Positions 50,478-60,301 are shown, numbered from the stretch's first letter. The stretch: DNA of 64,000 nt from Pachypanchax playfairii (GCA_006937955.1 SSNP01000024.1:2397047-2461046); one strand, 5' to 3'. The notes: generated from the sequence alone by a model not told the origin. Numbers and translations are program-made.

Positions 50478-50989
50478 CCCCTCTTTTCCACCGGATGCAT
50501 CGGTGACGCGTAATATCAGTGAAGCATAATATGTGGCTGATAGCCGCCATTAAAGTAAGTGGGATTATTTCCACCATGCCGGCGTAATGTCGTGGCCTTT
50601 ACTCTGCAGTTCTATTTTTTACGTACTAAGCTTCTACAACGCCACAAGCTCAGAAGTTTAGTTTGGACCAGATAGGAAATCAGGCATTTGTGAACAGTAA
50701 AATATCCAAAAGTTTCAAAATAAAAGGACACATGCAGTTTGCCTGAGTACGAAAAATACATGACCAGTGATGGGTTTGAAGTTTACAGGTGGTGTGAAAT
50801 TAAACCACATACCTTTTAGATACCTGTTGTTGCGTGTACTAATGATTTTGCAGTTTTCATGTGATTTTGTGACCTCCAGGAACCTGCTGGATGGAACGCT
50901 TGTGTGAGTGACACTCGTCTAAAAGGACATGCGGCTGATTTCGCAAGAAAAACACATTGTGCCAATTCGCGTCTGGTGGAAAGGAGGGG
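50478..50989. mobile_element. Copy 2 of the MITE nested at 32.5 kb
   Basis: The left end CCCCTCTTTTCCACCGGATG and the right end CTGGTGGAAAGGAGGGG are inverted repeats matching the ends of the element at 32,462-33,117. It is flanked by TTA on the left and TAA on the right, again pointing to a TWA-type 3-base target. It is 512 bases, with an interior largely different from copy 1 apart from the subterminal GACGCGTAAT/CAGCG-like motifs and a shared phrase near GTGATTTTGTGACC. No coding capacity; the minus-strand frame over its right half is incidental. Confidence 0.75.
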
Positions 50990-50992
50990 TAA

Positions 50993-52830
50993 GACAAGTG
51001 AGAAATAAAGGCTCTAAAACCGGATACATTCCTTTTGTTATTGGTGACAAAGTTAGGCGACATTGTGATGCATTGTGATGACAGGAGATCTAAAAATGTC
51101 AAAGCACACATAAAACTGCTCCAAACCAAAGCTGCTGAGTTGTACACCTTGATTGTTCATGGTTTTTCCATGTTCTTCATGTTTTGGGACCGTGACAACT
51201 GTTGTGCAAAACCTTATAAAATTTGATGACCAATCTCCTAAAAGTCTAGTTGCTTCCTGTCAAAAGCAGTGGAGACACATACAGTAGCTGCACTAAACAC
51301 TATAATTTTACATTAACAGATTGTTGTCTTATGGTCAGTGATTCAGTGCATTAGCTGGGAACTGTTTAGTTTGTGTACTGACTGTTGCCAGATCTGGATG
51401 AGAGGAAAGAGTCTCTAGTGGCAGCTCAAAGGGGCCCAGCTCTAATAATAGAGTGTAAATCTTAGTCATTACTTCTCTGACATGACACTGTGTCATCATT
51501 GTCTGGTGCCAAACTAAACTAGAGCAGAGGTGGCTAAAGTTAACTAACGGTTAGAATCCCTTGTAATTTGACAAACCACATATTAGACGTGCACAGTCAC
51601 AGCGAGATGTTTGATTCAAATAAATAATCTGATTCTGATCGTATGAATTGCTCCTTATTGATCCAGACAAATGCCATGAGATTTTAAAAGACATGTAAAA
51701 AAAAAGAGAAAGTAGTTGCTATACCTCCCGGATTATTTTCCACTGTTAAACTAGTTCACCAGTGGGAGCGTCGTTGCACATCCTGTTAAGCAGGAAATCG
51801 TGATTGGTCTCACTAACAACAGGCCATAAAATCACATTTTTGCATCCATCGATTTTTATTTCATTGTAAATGGCATGTAACAAACCTTGGAGCCGCTGAG
51901 CAGAACTGTGTAAATGTGCCTCTGATAAACAGTTAAAGTTCATCTGCTCTGCTGAGCTGCGGTTTGGAGGCAGAAAAATCAACACTAATCTGATGAGAGA
52001 CAGCAAAACAAATTCTACTGTCGTGCTCTCAACACAGACCTCGTGGGAGAGAAGTAGAGTGAGGAGGGAGGAAAAAATGATGGGAAAGGAGAGACGGAAA
52101 GGACACGCGAGAAGAACTGTAAAGGTAGAAGTGAAAAAAATGACTGTGGAAAAACTAAGATAAACTGGAAAGGAAATGAAAAGTGTAAAACACAAAAGAA
52201 GTGAAAAAAAAAAGAGAAAATTTTCAAATGATGCTCGGAGACAGGCCACTAGGAAGGGAAATATGTGGGAAAGAAAACTGAAAAATGGGTTTGAATAACA
52301 GCTTTTTTTTTTTCACATTTAACCTTTAATAGTTATTTTGCATTACTTATTTTTTATATGTTAGCTCATTGTGACACTACCTAATAAGTGTTCCCCAAAA
52401 AGAAAACTGAAAATGTAGGAGATTATTCAGTTACTTGTTCTCCCAGTCTTTGCAACATCCAGTTTTAACTATAGCTTTTTTTCAAGTTTGACCTGTTTAC
52501 GGTAAATAATCACAGAACAATCCCAGATATCAGTCACATATGACATCAGGAGTCATATGTGAATAAAGAGTATCAGTGAGAATAAAAGGAAAGGTGTACA
52601 AGACAGCCATGTTGTCTGGGTATGGAGACGGTACCACTGAGGAAGAGACAGGAGACATAGCTAGAGGGAGCAGAAATTAAAATGTTAAGGTTCTTTGGGA
52701 GGGACGAGGATGGACAGGATCAGGAATGAGATAAACTCAGAGAGACTGAGCTGGCTTGGACATGTACAGGCACGCACCCCCTTTATGTCCCGGCTGTGTT
52801 GACGCACCCCCAACCCCCCGCACTTTAAAA
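50993..52830. other. Non-coding DNA with a short perfect hairpin
   Basis: TCACATATGAC at 52,534-52,544 and GTCATATGTGA at 52,552-52,562 form an 11-base perfect stem with a 7-base loop. Bases 51,990-52,220 are purine-rich and give a Phe/Ser/Leu-rich 167-codon minus-strand frame that is compositional. No gene was supported. Confidence 0.45.
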
Positions 52831-52874
52831 AAAATGCCCCAAGCATTTTTGTTACTGTTGAAAGGACGTTGAAT

Positions 52875-53352
52875 TTTATTTAGGTTCTATTAAAGACGGC
52901 ATGTTTACTCAAATGAACAAAAACCACATCTAATGATGATCTAATGACCACAACAATTAGATGTGGTTTTTGAATTAATCTGAAACACTCTTTCCCTCTG
53001 CCGTCTCCTCCAGCTCATCATTTTTTAACTCCTGTTCATTTTCTTCTCCCGTATCCGTCGTAATTCTATCCTCTGTTGCCTTTGATTCGTCACTCTCTCT
53101 TGGTTCCGCTCCTTTATCAGTACCTTTGTCTTTCAATTTCTCAACTGACAGTTTCCCCGATTTAGGCCACTTGAGTATATTTGCGATAATGAATGAAGTA
53201 GAGGCCACAAGCTAGGTGAGCACTTAAATTGTGTAGTAGTAGAAGAAGAACTTCTTCTACACTTCATTTCGAGATGAAGTGCATTTTGAGAAGAAGATGC
53301 AGAGGACAGATGGAGACAAATAACTTACTATGGTGACTCCTGAAGGGAGCAG
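52875..53352 (-). CDS. Possible 3' end of an unidentified minus-strand gene
   Basis: On the minus strand a 24-base exon (53,352-53,329; reads LLPSGVTI) is bounded by an acceptor after a strong pyrimidine tract (TTTTTCTTTCAG) and a perfect GTAAGT donor. A 117-base intron ends in CTCACCTAG. The terminal exon (53,211 to a stop at 52,975) continues in frame: LVASTSFIIANILKWPKSGK, then a highly charged tail with GEENEQELKNDELEETAEGK and final SVSD. AATAAA lies 95 bases beyond the stop (52,880-52,875). The hydrophobic stretch followed by W-P-K-S-G-K could be a membrane segment with an acidic cytoplasmic tail. No upstream exon ending in phase 0 was found; a candidate at about 53,550-53,479 ends in phase 2. 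Family unknown; may be a decayed gene. Confidence 0.35.
52918..52972. repeat. Inverted repeat in the putative 3' UTR
   Basis: AAAAACCACATCTAAT near 52,918 is the reverse complement of ATTAGATGTGGTTTTT ending near 52,972, a stem of about 15-16 perfect pairs around a 23-base loop. It lies between the candidate stop codon (52,975) and AATAAA (52,880) of the minus-strand gene, so a transcript would fold it into a stable hairpin just after the stop. Confidence 0.7.
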
Positions 53353-53880
53353 CTGAAAGAAAAAGAAGATGCCATGAGTCATCCAATTCAACATATAATG
53401 TAGATGGTTTGTTCATAAATTTAAAAGAAAACAAATATCAAGTCATAAAAAATCTCCATCAGTCCATTTATTATGAAAAACACAAACCTGGGGATTTGTT
53501 TAGGTCTTTCTAGGTTGAAAAAGGTGTTATTTTCAGCGAGGTGTTCTTTGCAGCTGTGTTCTACATTACACACAAATGTCAAGGTAAAATACCAAATAAA
53601 AAAAATCATTGTATAAGAACTGGTGCTTGATCTCAAATCCTTAAAAACCACTGTAAGCAACATGCCTCTTTACATCAACTCCCCCAGCTTCAGAAGATAC
53701 AAGAACCACGTAGATAGACTTTACTCTTAAGATTCACAGAGCAAAAGGCTGTTGTGTGTAACACTTGCATTAGCTTAATGATGGAACTGGTTCTTCAACT
53801 TAGATCATAATTTCCAACTTTCTGCAGCCAGTTTTTGTATTCTCGGAATAGTGTCTGAATAGTGTCCATGTCAAAATTGT
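53353..53880. other. Non-coding or undetermined DNA
   Basis: On the minus strand, bases 53,551-53,479 form a 73-base segment between an acceptor-like TTTGTGTGTAATGTAG and a CCCAG|GTTTGT donor, with one open frame (HSCKEHLAENNTFFNLERPK). Its phase does not fit the exon at 53,352-53,329. It is left as unresolved. Confidence 0.25.
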
Positions 53881-54064
53881 ACAGCTAAATGTCTGCCAAT
53901 GAGAAGGCACCATGTTAAAAACAGGCTGGACATCACAGTTAACATGCGGTCGACAAAGATGCACCATACAAAAAAGAAGCCATATGTAAACAGGATCCAG
54001 AAATGCCAGTGTGTTATCTGGACCAAAGCTAATTTAAAATGAGGTGAAATAGAAAAAATGTTCT

Positions 54065-54390
54065 ATGGTCAGATTTGGTCCAAATTTGAGATTCTTTGTG
54101 GAAACCATGGCAACCAAACTTGTTATCAGCAGACAGTTAAAAAGCTGTTGCATTAGTGTCTATGGTGTGGGCAGCTTACACATCTGGAAAAGCTTCATCA
54201 ATGCTCAAAAAGTGCAAAGAGGTTTCAGAACAACAGCTGCTCCCATCCACACATCTCCTTCAGAGAAGGCCTTGCATGTTTCAGCAAGACAATGTTAAGC
54301 CACAAACTGCATCCAGCACAACAGCATGGCTTCACAGTGCTGAACTGATGTGCCTGCAGTCCAGAACTTTCACCAACAGAAAACAGTTAA
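54065..54390 (+). pseudogene. Tc1-like transposase fragment
   Basis: Two overlapping plus-strand frames share the coding remnant: GSLHIWKSFINAQKVQRGF in one, and RRPCMFQQDNVKPQTASSTT followed by AWLHSAELMCLQSRTFTNRK in another. The switch of frame at about 54,210-54,250 shows at least one indel. F-Q-Q-D-N holds the second catalytic Asp of the DDE domain. The N-terminal paired-type DNA-binding domain is not readable, and the last catalytic residue region is lost. Confidence 0.65.
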
Positions 54391-54409
54391 AAACATTTAC
54401 AACAAATAA

Positions 54410-54652
54410 AATATCTATTTAATTTAATTTATTGACGTTCCCTTCGTGGATTAATAAAGTATGTTTGTTTGTTGGTTTGTTTGTTGGTTGGTTGGTTGGT
54501 TGGTTGGTTGGTTGGTTGGTTGGTTGGCTGGCTGGTTGGTTGGTTGGTTGGCTGGTTGGTTGGTTGGTTGGTTGGTTGGTTGGTTGGTTGGCTGGTTGGT
54601 TGGTTGGTTGGTTGGTTAGTTAGTTTGTTGGTTGGCTGGTTGGCTGGTTGGC
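54410..54652 (+). repeat. Retroposon 3' tail expanded into a (TTGG)n tract
   Basis: TTCCCTTCGTGGATTAATAA followed by AGTATG is a typical fish retroposon (L2/CR1-like) 3' terminus, which ends in a short tandem tail. Here the tail has become about 190 bases of TTGG with GCTGG and GTTAGTTAG variants (54,463-54,652). It sits exactly where the Tc1 relic is broken, so it appears to have inserted there. It creates the WLVGWLVG and NQPTNQPT open frames on the two strands. Confidence 0.65.
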
Positions 54653-54870
54653 CTGGCCACATAGACCATGAACATCACCTTATTCCAACTTGTTTGAGAT
54701 GTGTTGCTGCCATCAAATAAAAAAAATAACAAATAAAATACAGTGATATCATTTCCAAGTTTCAACATTTGTTGTTTATTTTCTGTTGGGAATAAAATAT
54801 GTGTTTATGAGAAACCATTGTATTTTATGCAGTGTTCTCACTTTTTTTCATATTGGGACTACACACAGAG

Positions 54871-56270
54871 TCTATGCAAATATGTAGAAATACGTGATAT
54901 TATCAGAGCAAAAAAGAAATGTGTGTACTTTGTTGACCTTCCTGTTTTGTTCACCTAAAAAATGACAAAGGATAATTTTTCTCTCTTGTAGAAACAGAGC
55001 GGTTTGCTGTGAGGTCTCTCCACAGTGAGTCGGGAATCACCCTCAGTGTTTTTCCTGATTGAGACTGTCAATCTGTCCAATCTGAGCAGAGTTGATTTGT
55101 TTGCGTTATCTTTATTGCAAAAAAAACTTTGAGGATTAATTCTTTTAGTGTGTGTCAGACTTAGTGGACTTAATCGTAATTTCATTGGTCTATAGTTTGT
55201 CTTTGCATCTGACTTTAGCTATTACATTAAAGCTCAGAGTCAGTGTAGTAACTAGTTGTGTGTTGTAATTTGTATTTCTTAAAAAATAATGTTCATAGGA
55301 AGCCCAAAACAGGGTTCCACATCCTTCTAAATCCTGCCCTAAATTCTCTGCAAGCATAACTGACCCAATGGTTTATATTGGGAGTAAAAACATTGTCTGC
55401 AGGGTAGAAAATTAATCCCATAGTTCAATTTTATCAAAGTTACATAGCTGTATTGTAGACTCGGGCTTCTGAAACACACAACACTCGTGTGATTTCCGAT
55501 CCCTATCTTTCCCTTTCCTCCTCTTCTGTTTTCGTTTCTCTCGTAGGCACTTTAGTCTCTGAGCTCTTTTTCGAGAAAAATGCCAGATCAACAGAAACGT
55601 CACATCCAGGATAAGCTCCTTACTTTTGTATCTTCTAATTGAAGTGCCTTCCTACCTTAGTGTCTGACAGCTCCTTTTGACAAGTGATGTGTTTTTTGAA
55701 AGTGAATCAGCTTTCTTCAGCTCTGAGTGCAATAGACAGCAGAGATCAGTGAGGGTCAAGCTGAATGCTGGTCTGTACAACGAGTTACTGCTGCCTCCTG
55801 TCATTACAACATGTGTCATTCATCTTTTTGTAAATCCTGCCCTTTTCTTTTAGTGGATACATTGAGTTCATGAGTTTTTCCTCCCAAAAGTACCAAATGA
55901 ACCAACCAGACATGGAGTCCACCAGCCCTGGTTGTTCAGATGATGAACAAAGTATTAATCATAGCTCAGTCCTTGCCTTTTGAACATTTTTTGGTTTATT
56001 GCTGATTTGATTAGCTGACCCTAAGCTACTGTTGGTCTTTAGTGACATGTCAGCAGCAGTAACTGTTTTATATGAAGGATTAGACCTAACCCAAAGGTTT
56101 TGAAACTTTTTTTTATCTGTTACCATGGCAAACAACTAAAAGCAGGCCAATTAACTGACCAGCTAAATGGACTAATGTTGGTCATTTAAAACAATAATTT
56201 AACCGGCCACATCTGAGCACACTTGAAGAGGCCATTTCATATAAATTTCAGGACTTTGTGGTTGTTACCA
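54871..56270. other. Non-coding DNA with a strong splice-acceptor-like tract
   Basis: Bases 55,498-55,546 are an unusually strong pyrimidine tract ending TCTCTCGTAG. The 63-codon Lys/Arg-rich frame on the minus strand (55,412-55,603) is the complement of this tract. A plus-strand exon pair (54,992-55,024 and 55,547-55,614) joins in phase but is short and unproven. Confidence 0.3.
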
Positions 56271-56271
56271 C

Positions 56272-56514
56272 CACTAAGGAGGTAATGCTAATGTCTGTCT
56301 GTCTGTCCGTCTGTTAGCAGGATAACTCAAAAACTAATAGAAGGATTTTGATGAAATTTTCAGGAAAGGTATGAAATAACCCAAGGAAGAATTTGGGGGA
56401 TGATCCGAATTACCATCTGGATCCAAGAATTTTTTTAAGGATACAGACATAGTACTAAATACAATATGTCCACTTGGCGGAGGTCTGTGCTCTCTGAGTG
56501 CTTTTCTAGTTTCT
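56272..56514 (-). mobile_element. Fragment of a widespread short DNA repeat
   Basis: The string GTCTGTCTGTCCGTCTGTTA, then ACTCAAAAACTAATAGAAGG, ATTTTGATGAAATTTTCAGG, GATCCGAATTACCATCTGGA and the edge CTTGGCGGAGGTCTGTGCTC with TCTGAGTGCTTTTCTAGTTT, matches a repeat that I recognise from many animal genomes. The edge (AACTAGAAAAGCACTCAGAG on the other strand) looks like a terminus. The left end is degraded. Class is uncertain; no coding capacity. Confidence 0.55.
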
Positions 56515-56599
56515 TAAGTATTTACTTGTAATATGAAACATTTTATATCTAAAAAACGTCAGGAAACACTGATTGACAGACATTTCAATCTGTCTGCAT

Positions 56600-57660
56600 T
56601 TAAATTTGGGTGGTTCTGGCTCGTTCCGTCAGGCTTCGGCAGCAGCTCATTCATATTCATTATTCGAATTTGCTGGACTCTGATTGGCTAACAAACTAGC
56701 CTATGAGAGCAAGGTATACTGTTTCCTGCCCCGCTGCGCATGGCAACATCAGACGTACTCTCTTCCTGTTTGCTATGTCTTATGCAACAGCTTTTAGCCA
56801 GCAGCGTGGTTTCAACTGCGGGAGGTGATGACTAATGAACAAAGGAGTTGTGACGAAACAAGTACCGACCATTCAAACTCGGGAGAAGGTGTTATCGCCA
56901 CTTGCTGAGTTAGACAGATTAAAACTGAAAGATACAGTAAATTATTGACCTGTTTTCACACCCACTATGAAGGTAAGAACACCTGTGGAAAAGTAAAAGT
57001 TTGAAATACTACTTTTAATCAAACAGATGTACAGGAAGATCAGCTGGGCACCAGTCTCTCTCTCTATGAGTTAACTTGTTCAAAAATAACTAACTTTGGT
57101 TAGATGCTAAATGTTTCAGACATAAAAAAGGACAGCCAACAACCAGCAATGGAGTTAGATACAGTCAGTTAGCTGTAACTCAGATAGGAAAAGGTTCTGA
57201 TTGGCATATCAGGCCTGAGCTAAATTATTAAACAATTTAGAACTCATGACCCCTAACATGTTAGTGGTCTGGATTAAATCTCTCTTATTTTGGAAGCCGT
57301 GTGCAAGGCATAGCAGCTCTCATAAACATGCATGTGCACAAGAGCTACTTTGTTTATTTTAAGTAAATGCAGTCTGATGACTCAACTAAAGTTTAATTCT
57401 GATGGAAGCATTTCACAGAGCCATCTGCAGGAAAGGTCAAGTGCAATACCTGCAACCAGCTGGTAAGAATGGGTGCTAACGCTAATATCAGCAGAACCAG
57501 AGCTATACAGGAGCACAAAGAAGATACAACTGCTACAGCAGCTAACTTCAAGAGCAACAACACTTCTAAAAATATATGTTTTAATTGTCCAGGTTCTTCT
57601 AAGGATGTGAAGAAACAATTATATCTTAAGCTTGATAAAAATGATCTTTGTGTCTTTTTC
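56600..57660 (+). mobile_element. Degraded hAT-like segment with a BED-finger remnant
   Basis: From about 57,416 one open plus-strand frame reads EPSAGKVKCNTCNQLV, then RMGANANISRTRAIQEHKED: a C-x2-C pair, then Met-Gly and small polar residues, then Arg-Ala-x-x-x-His. This is the layout of BED zinc fingers at the start of hAT transposases and ZBED proteins, although the last His/Cys ligand is missing. Upstream, 56,640-56,900 has an inverted CCAAT box (GATTGGCTAA), CTGCGCATGGC (NRF1-like) and a perfect donor after ATGAAG (ATGAAG|GTAAGAAC near 56,970), like a promoter and first exon. No terminal repeats were found. Confidence 0.35.
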
Positions 57661-57923
57661 CTTTCCTTGTTAAAGAGAATAACATTTCATATATTTGGTA
57701 CTTCTTGGTTGCAATTACACAATGTAAAGCTAATCCATGTCCTGCAGCTTCTGGATGTTTAATCCTGTATTTGCCCTCATCGTTTAACATAAAAGTGAGG
57801 AACCTTAAACGGTCAATTAAATCTTTGACCAACACTTGCAAAAAAAAAAAAAAATCAGGAATCAAATTGTTTTCCAAATTTGGCTGCTGTCACCTGTCCT
57901 CCTCACGTTTCCACTCCACACAG

Positions 57924-58288
57924 AGGTATTATCAGAACCAGACTTTCCAGAACGGAAATTAGAAGCTTTGTTAGAAAAAGAGGGGGAGAAGAAGAAAGAT
58001 CAGTGGTCTAGTGTTGAGAGTGACAACAGAACAGTTTCACTGCACTGTCAACCCACCCAGAAGCATATAGGTAACCTTCACAGACAGGGCTAAATAAATC
58101 CACAAGAAGGTCACGTTACTGCTCGCTTTCATCAGTGTTTACTGGCATGTTAAAGATTGTAATAACATTGGTCAAGACACAGACTTTTAATTTAGATGTT
58201 TTTTTTTTGAAGGGTTTTAAACCCAGCTGCGGTGAGAGGCGAAGTAGTTGAAAAGAAACAGATTCTGGCCCAGAAGATGGAGGTGTAA
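57924..58288 (+). CDS. Possible two-exon 3' end of an unidentified gene
   Basis: The first segment (57,924-58,070, 147 bases, phase 1 at both ends) follows a clear pyrimidine tract ending TCCACTCCACACAG and stops at a donor ATAG|GTAACC. Only one frame is open, reading VLSEPDFPERKLEALLEKEG and then EKKKDQWSSVESDNRTVSL, a Lys/Glu-rich, probably helical stretch. A second segment (58,227-58,288), after a T-rich tract and AAACCCAG, joins in frame and ends GEVVEKKQILAQKMEV plus a stop. No upstream exon with a phase-1 donor was identified and no close AATAAA follows. It might belong with the hAT-like segment upstream. Family not recognised. Confidence 0.3.
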
Positions 58289-59658
58289 CCACATTTGGAT
58301 CAAGATGAGAACGAGGCCTGTAAGGTCATGCTCTATAAACACTCTTCAAATCCCAACGCCAGACTTTTGTTATACATACTCGGCTCAGGCAACAATTTGT
58401 TAATGTCTTTGCGTTTTCGGTGGTCATTTGAGGTAAAATGATAAAAATCACTTTGAGTCATGAGGGTAAACATTCAGCCGCGGCGAGAAACTAACACAGA
58501 AACAAATGTGCGGAGGTAAATCAGAAATCCCCCTCGTTGCAGATGCCACGTCTCTCCTCTTCTCTCGTGCTTCAAACCTCCTGCGTTCAGACTCGCAGCT
58601 GAAACACAGTTATCAGTGTATTTTCTTTAGGTAGTGGGCCATAACTCTGCCTTACTTAGATATATTGGATTTTGATCAAATGCTTGAAAAGTGGCACAGG
58701 GTTGCAGTGCTTATTTAAACTGTAATGCTGAATACACAAATCAGACTAGGAGCCGTGATGAGACGGCACATACACACTCTTACACATTCCCTTCTGCCCT
58801 GTAGTTGGTTGCTTTGGCTGGGGCTTGAAGGGCCTTGCCTTGTTCAAGGTTTTGCACCCACTGTTCTGTTCCACTGAGCTGTGTAACCATAACAGTTTAA
58901 TGACATGCTATTACACGGCTATCACACGTACGGCATTGCGTTAACACCAAAACCACTGCCTCAGACCCACAAAGACAGTAGGCTGGATTAGATTTTGGCC
59001 CCCTAATTTTACTCATTTGGCCTTTTGTACTGGCGCTTAAACCTACTTTTCTTTTTCCTTTTTGATTTTTTTTTCAATAACTGAACCAATGTTGATGAAT
59101 AAAATAGTTCTTTGTACTTTTTTCCCCCAAAATAGTTTTCACTTTTATTCCACCAGATACATTTGAGTGTGCCACTGCATGAGCTTTGCATTTGCTGGTT
59201 ATTCTTACATTTCTGTGGACATTTTTGATTAGCTTCTTCTTCCACACCCCCCAAACCAATGCAAAAAATACATTCAAACACACAGCTTGATCAGGAACAG
59301 TATGCTATGACTTTCAGCAGTGGTGCACAGGGGATTTAAAATTAAAATGCAAAAAAATTAAAATGACTAGAAAACTCAACCCTCACTGGTGCTCTTTAGC
59401 CCAAGTAAATACGTCATTCCATGTTCGCATACAAATTAATTCAAATTGGTTTTAACACATGTAGAATTCAAGTAATTTTTTAGAGCTTTTGCACTAGAAT
59501 TTTCAACTTTTGAGATGTTAAAACTTTCGAAATTTCGAGTAAAAAAACTCTCATTACCCCCCAAAACTATACTTCTTATATATGGACTTATAACAAAAAA
59601 CGTGTTTTTGGTGGGTTATTTTTTGTTGTTATGATGCATCTTGGTTACAAATCTTTTA
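58289..59658. other. Non-coding DNA
   Basis: AT-rich, without simple repeats longer than about 10 bases apart from T runs near 58,198-58,208 and 59,067-59,074. No exon was supported. Confidence 0.45.
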
Positions 59659-60301
59659 TGGTGCGTTCACACCGGCCCAACCGTCAATGTCAGAAGCGTC
59701 AAGTTTACATGTAAAGTCTATGGTGGAGTGCATCAGACAGACGTCAACGGCTCTGCGTCGCTTTGTGAGCGTTAGCAGCGTCAACTTTTCAAGCTTTTCG
59801 AGCGTTTCAGGCGTTGATGGTTGAAACGCTTGAAAAGCTCCAAATGCAGAAAGTTTAGCTAGCTGAACTTTTGACGCTCTTAACGCTCTTGAAGCGGCAT
59901 GTCAACCAATCAGAGCGTCTAATTGTAGTGACGTACCTGAAGCAGGAAGTCTTCAAACAGGGCGCGGGACACGTAGTGCTGGAAGTAAACCTCATCCATA
60001 TGTAGCTCCTGGAGCAAATGGTTTAACTCCTCAAACTCAGAACACATCTGAACAATGGGCTGTATCCACAAACGGAGTAAATTAAGCCCAGCTACTCTCT
60101 CAATATGATCCGCCATAGCTCAGAACATCCGATAACAAAGGAAGCCCCGCCTACGCGCTCTTTTTAACGGTCAATCGTTACGAGCTTCAACGCCTACGCG
60201 CGCTAACTGGGAGGCGTTACAAGCTCCAACTTTCAAGCGTCAAGCTTGGAGCATCATGAACGTTGCTTGACGCTGACAAAGCTGCCGGTGTGAACGCACC
60301 A
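59659..60301 (-). mobile_element. PIF/Harbinger-type deletion derivative, intact ends (copy 2)
   Basis: The ends TGGTGCGTTCACACCGGC and GCCGGTGTGAACGCACCA are perfect inverted repeats flanked by a TTA/TTA target duplication, the hallmark of PIF/Harbinger insertion. It is 643 bases and matches copy 1 (32,197-33,462) over its length, but without the nested insertion and in opposite orientation. Subterminal regions contain multiple CGTTGAAGC/GCTTCAACG-like inverted motifs that could bind transposase. It keeps a transposase N-terminal remnant on the minus strand. Confidence 0.85.
59919..60116 (-). pseudogene. Harbinger transposase N-terminal remnant
   Basis: The 65-codon frame starts MADHIERVAGLNLLRLWIQP, continues with MCSEFEELNHLLQELHMDEV and ends YVSRALFEDFLLQVRHYN. 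The E-F-x-x-L-x-x-x-L-(x)-E-L-x-x-D pattern and R-x-x-F-E-D-F-L-L match PIF/Harbinger N-terminal regions. The nuclease domain is deleted, and the frame runs directly into the element's 3' end. It keeps six residues lost in copy 1 and lacks residues after Y (the F-R-L-S part is reduced to V-S). Confidence 0.65.

Larger units (their letters stand above)
53880..54870 (+). mobile_element. Tc1/mariner relic, interrupted
   Basis: From about 53,965 the DNA reads like a Tc1-type transposase gene: AAGAAGCCATATGTAAACA, ATCCAGAAATGCC, then frame-shifted protein phrases GSLHIWKSFINAQK and RRPCMFQQDNVKPQTASSTT (canonical Tc1 has H-I-x-x-G-T-I-N-A and F-Q-Q-D-N-A-K-P-H). The family's 3' end resumes at about 54,683 with TTTGAGATGTGTTGCTGCCA, CAAGTTTCAACATTTG and a right edge near 54,870 (TTTCATATTGGGACTACA). 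The C-terminal third of the gene is missing and replaced by the sequence at 54,410-54,652. Frameshifts and the missing DDE end make it dead. Confidence 0.75.

Noticed and set aside
51746..52249. 167-codon minus-strand frame
   Set aside because: Phe/Ser/Leu-rich translation of an A/G-rich stretch, without domain motifs.
54429..54720. Open frames with repeating WLVG and NQPT units
   Set aside because: Pure translation of the TTGG microsatellite on both strands.
55412..55603. Lys/Arg-rich minus-strand frame resembling a membrane segment with a basic tail
   Set aside because: The basic part is the complement of a plus-strand polypyrimidine tract, which explains its composition.
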